64,000 nucleotides of DNA from Acridotheres tristis. Taxonomy: Eukaryota; Chordata; Aves; Passeriformes; Sturnidae. A program made the position numbers and the translations under genes. Location: positions 106,691,548 to 106,755,547 of the forward strand of contig CM072884.1 of the NCBI GenBank assembly GCA_037013685.1, read 5' to 3'. Every line of letters begins with the position of its first letter. Position 1 is the stretch's first letter. The notes under the pieces are model-generated. The model made no database searches, was not told the origin of the DNA, and saw only the letters and a program-made list of their open reading frames with translations. Positions 59,784 to 64,000 of the stretch are shown one piece after another.

Positions 59784-62700
59784 ACCAGCACTACAGTTTT
59801 ACCTCTGAGGACCTTAATCTAATGTCAGCTCACTTGGGACAACTATTCACGTACTTGTAATAGTGTCCAAGCTAGGACAAACACTGGAAATTAAAAGTAT
59901 TTCTGAAAACGAAGTAGGATAGTATTCCACCTACAGGAAGGAGCTGTGCAAGAACAGGTTGTTAAGCTTGATATGAGTGTGTCTAATCAAAATCTCCTCT
60001 GCTGTATTTCAGAGCAGATTCAGTGGTTGTCCAATGACTTGAGTGCTCTGGACACTCAGCTCTGACCCAGTGGTGATGTGAGAGCAGAGGCAGCATCCCC
60101 ACTGCTGTGGTTTGCATGTGCTGGTATCCCTGATGATGGTTTCCACAGGGAGGACATGGACCAGGGGTTTTAATACACGGGAATCCCGGTTTTGCACAGA
60201 AACAGCAAGGGCTGTGGTGGATAATCAGTTTTGTGACAGCAGCTAGTTCCAGATGGATGCTGAGCAGCAGGGATCATTACTGAAACAGATTCCTGAGGTG
60301 AAGGGATGAAGCAAGATTCGTTGTGCTGGACATTCCACACATGCAACAGGGAGAGAAAACCCTGAGCCCAAAGCGTGGCAGCCTGCCCAGGTGAGACAAG
60401 CAGGGGATCTGAGAGAGGAATGTGAATTTTTTCCTTTAAATCCTTTTGGCTGTGTCTTTTTAGGAAGGAATTATTTATATAGAAAACTGTAAGGAGCGAA
60501 GAGGGACAGGCCTGAGTTACAAGAGCAAAGGGACAAAATAATGTTGGGTACTGGGGGAATGTGTTGAGAAAGAAACGGTGAAGTCAGGAACTAGAAGACA
60601 CTGGAACAGTTACATACAAGAATGGCCACTGCAGGTGTTTTCTCCTAACACAGTGACCTTTACAGGCTGTCTCTCAGTTTGCAAAGGGGCCAGAAATGGT
60701 TATTTATGGACTTGCAACTTGCTGCCTTTCTCCAGCAACACAGCTCATGGCATCTTCATTTCCTGTGCACTCCAGCAGAGATCAGTCCTGTGCAGAGGTG
60801 ACCCAAGTTGGGTTTGCAGGTGTAGTCAAGATCAGCAGATGTGAGGACACAGAATTCAGGTGTGTTGCTGGTTTACAGGCATTTCCATATTATGTTCTAT
60901 ATTGGTTTTAGTCGCCTGCCTGCCTGATGAGAGCCCAGGGGCTGAGGCAGAAGAAGACTCAAAGCCAGCCACTCCCAGTGCCTGACAAGCTGTAAAGCAA
61001 GAACATTTTGAATGTGATCCATTGCCTATTTTGGGAAAGTTATAAAATTTTCAGAGGTAGGCCAGTTATTTTTAAGTCTCTCTGGACATGCATTTAACGC
61101 AGGATTTGTTCTGGATGTTGTCAAGGTCGGACGTTTTCATCGTGGAAAAGTTCCCCTCCTTTGGGGAAATGTCTGGAAGAGCTAATTAGCTATGTGCTTT
61201 GGTCCTCTCTCATTTCCTCACAGCCTGCTAAACCTATTGCTAGACCTTTCAGCTTCAGCCAAGATGGATTGAGATAGTTCTTGTGTGCCTTCCCCTGGCT
61301 TCATCCATTTTCTGCACAGCCTTTCTCTAGCCTGTTTGAGGAGAAGGTTGCAGGAGAGCTGTGCAGACACAGCATGCCTCTATCAAAATGCAGGGAGGCT
61401 GATGTTTGGAAAAGGAAGTATTTGGAATTGAGAAACTGAAAATACCAACAACATGGTTCTTTTCCTTGTATCTGATTCTTTGCCGCTGCTTTGAATTTCT
61501 TTTTAAGCTGCTCACATTTTACATTCATTTAGTGAGGTTGAAAATATGAAATGAAATAGAAGAATTATACCTACAGTGAGATCCTCATTAATGAAGTTAC
61601 CCTCCTGCAGCTCTGTTCTGTAGATAAAGAGCTGGTCCAGAGAAATGCTGAGCTCTTCCTGCTGCTTTTGGGAGTAGGAGGGATTGCTGTGTGCTCTGCA
61701 GCAATCAGGATTGGCTTCCAAGTTTTATTTTGACAGAGCTTGAGAATCAAAATAGCTCACATCAGTAATGAACAGGAGGACATGAATTATGTGGACCAAT
61801 AAACTAGCAATTCCTGCTGCACCTTTCTCTTCACCTCTGTAATTGACAAACTTTAAATATTCCATATGGCAGCCCTGAGTATAAATAAGGGTTTGAATTA
61901 GGATGCGTGGTGTAGAACCTTCCATGCCTCCTGTGTCAGCAGCAGCTGATGCACATCGTGCCACCAATGCTCTGTGGGTTTTGGGGTATGAGGACAAGAC
62001 TCTTTGAGGAGTGGTGTGCATCAGTTGAAAGGAGTACATAGTGTTTTCCTGCCTAATTCTGACAGAATTTAATTAATTAAAGACAGTGCACTTTCAGAAG
62101 CTATTTTCTGAATACTCCTCTCTGCATGCTTTGCTGCTGTTACCTAGAAGGGGGTTGATAATTTAATCTTTGTTTTGGCACTATTAGAAGAAGTAATTCT
62201 CAGACATTTTTCTGTTGCCTTTTTTTGAGAAACTGCATATGTTTAGTATTAGTTCTGATTTCAGCAATGCCCAGCATTATCAGGGCACTTTCCCTGTGTC
62301 CTGTAAAGCTGTGTACCCTTGTGTCAGTGAGGTTGGCCATATTTTGTGTGTGTCTCTAAAAAGCACTTGGTTTATTGGACAAGTGAGGTTAGAGCTGACA
62401 GTCAGTTCTGTTGTATTTCTGCCTGCCTGTGGCATGGTAACTTTTCCACCACATCCAGAACTGGGAGCAGTACTGCAGGTAACATTGGAAACATCTGTAT
62501 TGATGCTGAAGAGAAGTAAAAGGACTAGGAATCCTGCCTTTGACTGAGATCAGGGGTTGGTGGGATGTGCCTGTGATACCATGCTTGAGGAGAGGCAAGA
62601 GGTAGAGTTGGGGGGGTTGGTTCACAGATTTATTTTTTTTTTTAACCAGAACAATCCAATTCATGTAGATTAAAACATTCTGTGGGAACATCTTGATTTC

Positions 62701-64000
62701 AGTGGAGTTTTTCTTAGAAAATGTCCAGGTGGCCCACCTGCTTCATTTCCTGCCATCTCATCAGTCAAGGGCTCTGGGGTGTGTTTGCTGAGCCTGAGCT
62801 CAGAGGCACTGAAACGTGAGACCTGCTGGGGCTAAACAATGTATTTATTCGTGTGTACAGCCTTTGCAATCCTTGCACAACCTGGATATCTCCTGTGTTT
62901 TTTGGTTTTCGTTTTTTTTCTTTTAACCTTTAAAATTTTGACCTAAATGAAGGGCAGGACTAATAATGTTTTATGGAATGCTAGATCTCCAGTTTCCTGG
63001 CTGAGGAAACATGAATCCAGGGGCTTCCACTGCAGGGAACTTTTGTAAGGAAGATACCATCTACCTTGATGAAATCGCTTTCTAATAATGTTGCAAACTA
63101 GAGAAAGAATGCAGAAAAGAAACAAGATGCTGGGAAAGTCCATCAAAACATTATGGGGGGCAGGACAGGGTGCAAGTATGAAAAACAGACAACCAAAACC
63201 AGCACAAACCACTTGCAAGCCCACTTGTGGACACAAAGCCAGTCTGAGTTTCTGGGGCTTGTTATGATGATAGGAACTGTTCCTGAGCATGGATAAATCA
63301 GGCCAGCCCTGGCTGCTGACAGGAATCTCTCTGGTGATGTTGTCTGATTGGGTGTGGAGATGAGCTTTGCCTGTGTTATCCAGGGTTATTCCTGCTTAAA
63401 CCAAGGCTGGTATAAAAGGAAAGTCCAAGGAAAACTACAGAGTTTTTTTCTAAATCAAAAGCATTTGGTAAATTTGTGACAGGCCTTGAAGCCTGGTTTT
63501 CGGGGTAGTTTTTCTCTTTTGCTTTCCCTTAAAAACACCAAAGGACATGATCCCATGTGTCTTTGCATTTAGGTAGGATCTCTGGCAGTTAGCTGCTTTT
63601 TAGAAGCAAACTTCTTCCTTTTTTTTTTTAAGTGCTTTTTTCCTTTGCAAATGCTTGTTTTTCTGTACCACTCCAGATGTCTCATTTGGGCATTGTGGGC
63701 TGTGCAGCTGCCAGTTCATTTCTTCTGTGTCTGCTGAGGATCTGGAGTGGGGTTATGACACACTTCCCTCACAGGCTGTAGCTGGCATTTCCAGGACAAA
63801 TCTTAAAATTCTTGCTGGGCCATATGAAGACCAGGTTTTGCTGTAGGAAGTCCACTGATGGAATTTTACTGCTGCTCTTGTGCTCCACGTGTGCTGGCTC
63901 TTCCAGGTGTTTGTAAATAAAGTTCCTTTGGATGCTGAATGCTCAGAGGGGCTCTAAAGGTCAAAGGGCTGGTAGTCACTGTCCTCTGACTGCCAGGATA
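59784..64000. other. Unique non-coding DNA, no gene recognised
   Basis: No recognisable exon, RNA gene, LINE or LTR. An AT-leaning part at 61725-62110 (including AATTTAATTAATTAAAG near 62068) has a mildly enhancer-like look. Short T runs occur near 62632 and 63621. Frames are at most 115 codons without known domains. Confidence 0.5.

Noticed and set aside
1..64000. CRISPR array, prokaryotic operon or prophage
   Set aside because: The regular repeats are tandem minisatellites without spacers, and the window has vertebrate features (CR1, LTR, microsatellites) with no compact coding.

Overview
This window looks like nuclear DNA of a bird, probably a songbird. The evidence is two remnants of CR1, the typical avian LINE, a retroviral LTR with an adjoining primer-binding site, two GC-rich minisatellites, long homopolymer and simple-sequence tracts, and no sign of compact coding. 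There are no operons, ribosome-binding sites or long intact reading frames. I could not recognise a single protein-coding exon, so the window reads as intergenic DNA or the inside of a very large intron. Almost all open frames are chance frames or consequences of tandem repeats.

Layout. 1-13.9 kb is mostly unique non-coding DNA with two small perfect tandem duplications (9401, 12883), an exon-like patch behind a strong polypyrimidine/AG signal (7018-7404) and one moderately long unassigned frame (8361-9044). A minus-strand CR1 tail lies at 13943-14140. A long-stem hairpin sits at 16987-17032. Between 20.9 and 22.7 kb there is a composite accessory block: a minus-strand endogenous retrovirus fragment (LTR 21139-21698 plus a tRNA-Met-like primer-binding site 21089-21137), a 12-copy minisatellite with units of 51-57 bp (21839-22474), and a CpG-dense patch (22471-22680). 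A second minisatellite of 17 units of about 30 bp occupies 36569-37101. The longest non-repeat frame (39150-39992, 280 codons) covers a second CpG-dense patch.

From about 40.6 kb to 59.2 kb several AT-leaning stretches carry dense homeodomain-, octamer- and SOX/TCF-like words and look like conserved non-coding (enhancer-type) DNA: 40620-41180, 44110-44470, 47640-47860, 48560-49060, 53940-54240, 54590-54860 and 58240-59200. This is judged by texture only; no alignment could be run. Simple repeats break up this part: T24 (45333), a TTTGG array (47021), a GT-rich tract (55380-55640), a roughly 400-bp TGGA tetranucleotide array (56832-57229) and T22 (59762).

No genes can be said to work together here. 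If the candidate conserved elements are real, the region would be a regulatory landscape for a developmental gene outside the window. The most unusual observation is that similarity to elongator tRNA-Met next to the LTR runs well past the usual 18-nt primer-binding site, into the anticodon arm.
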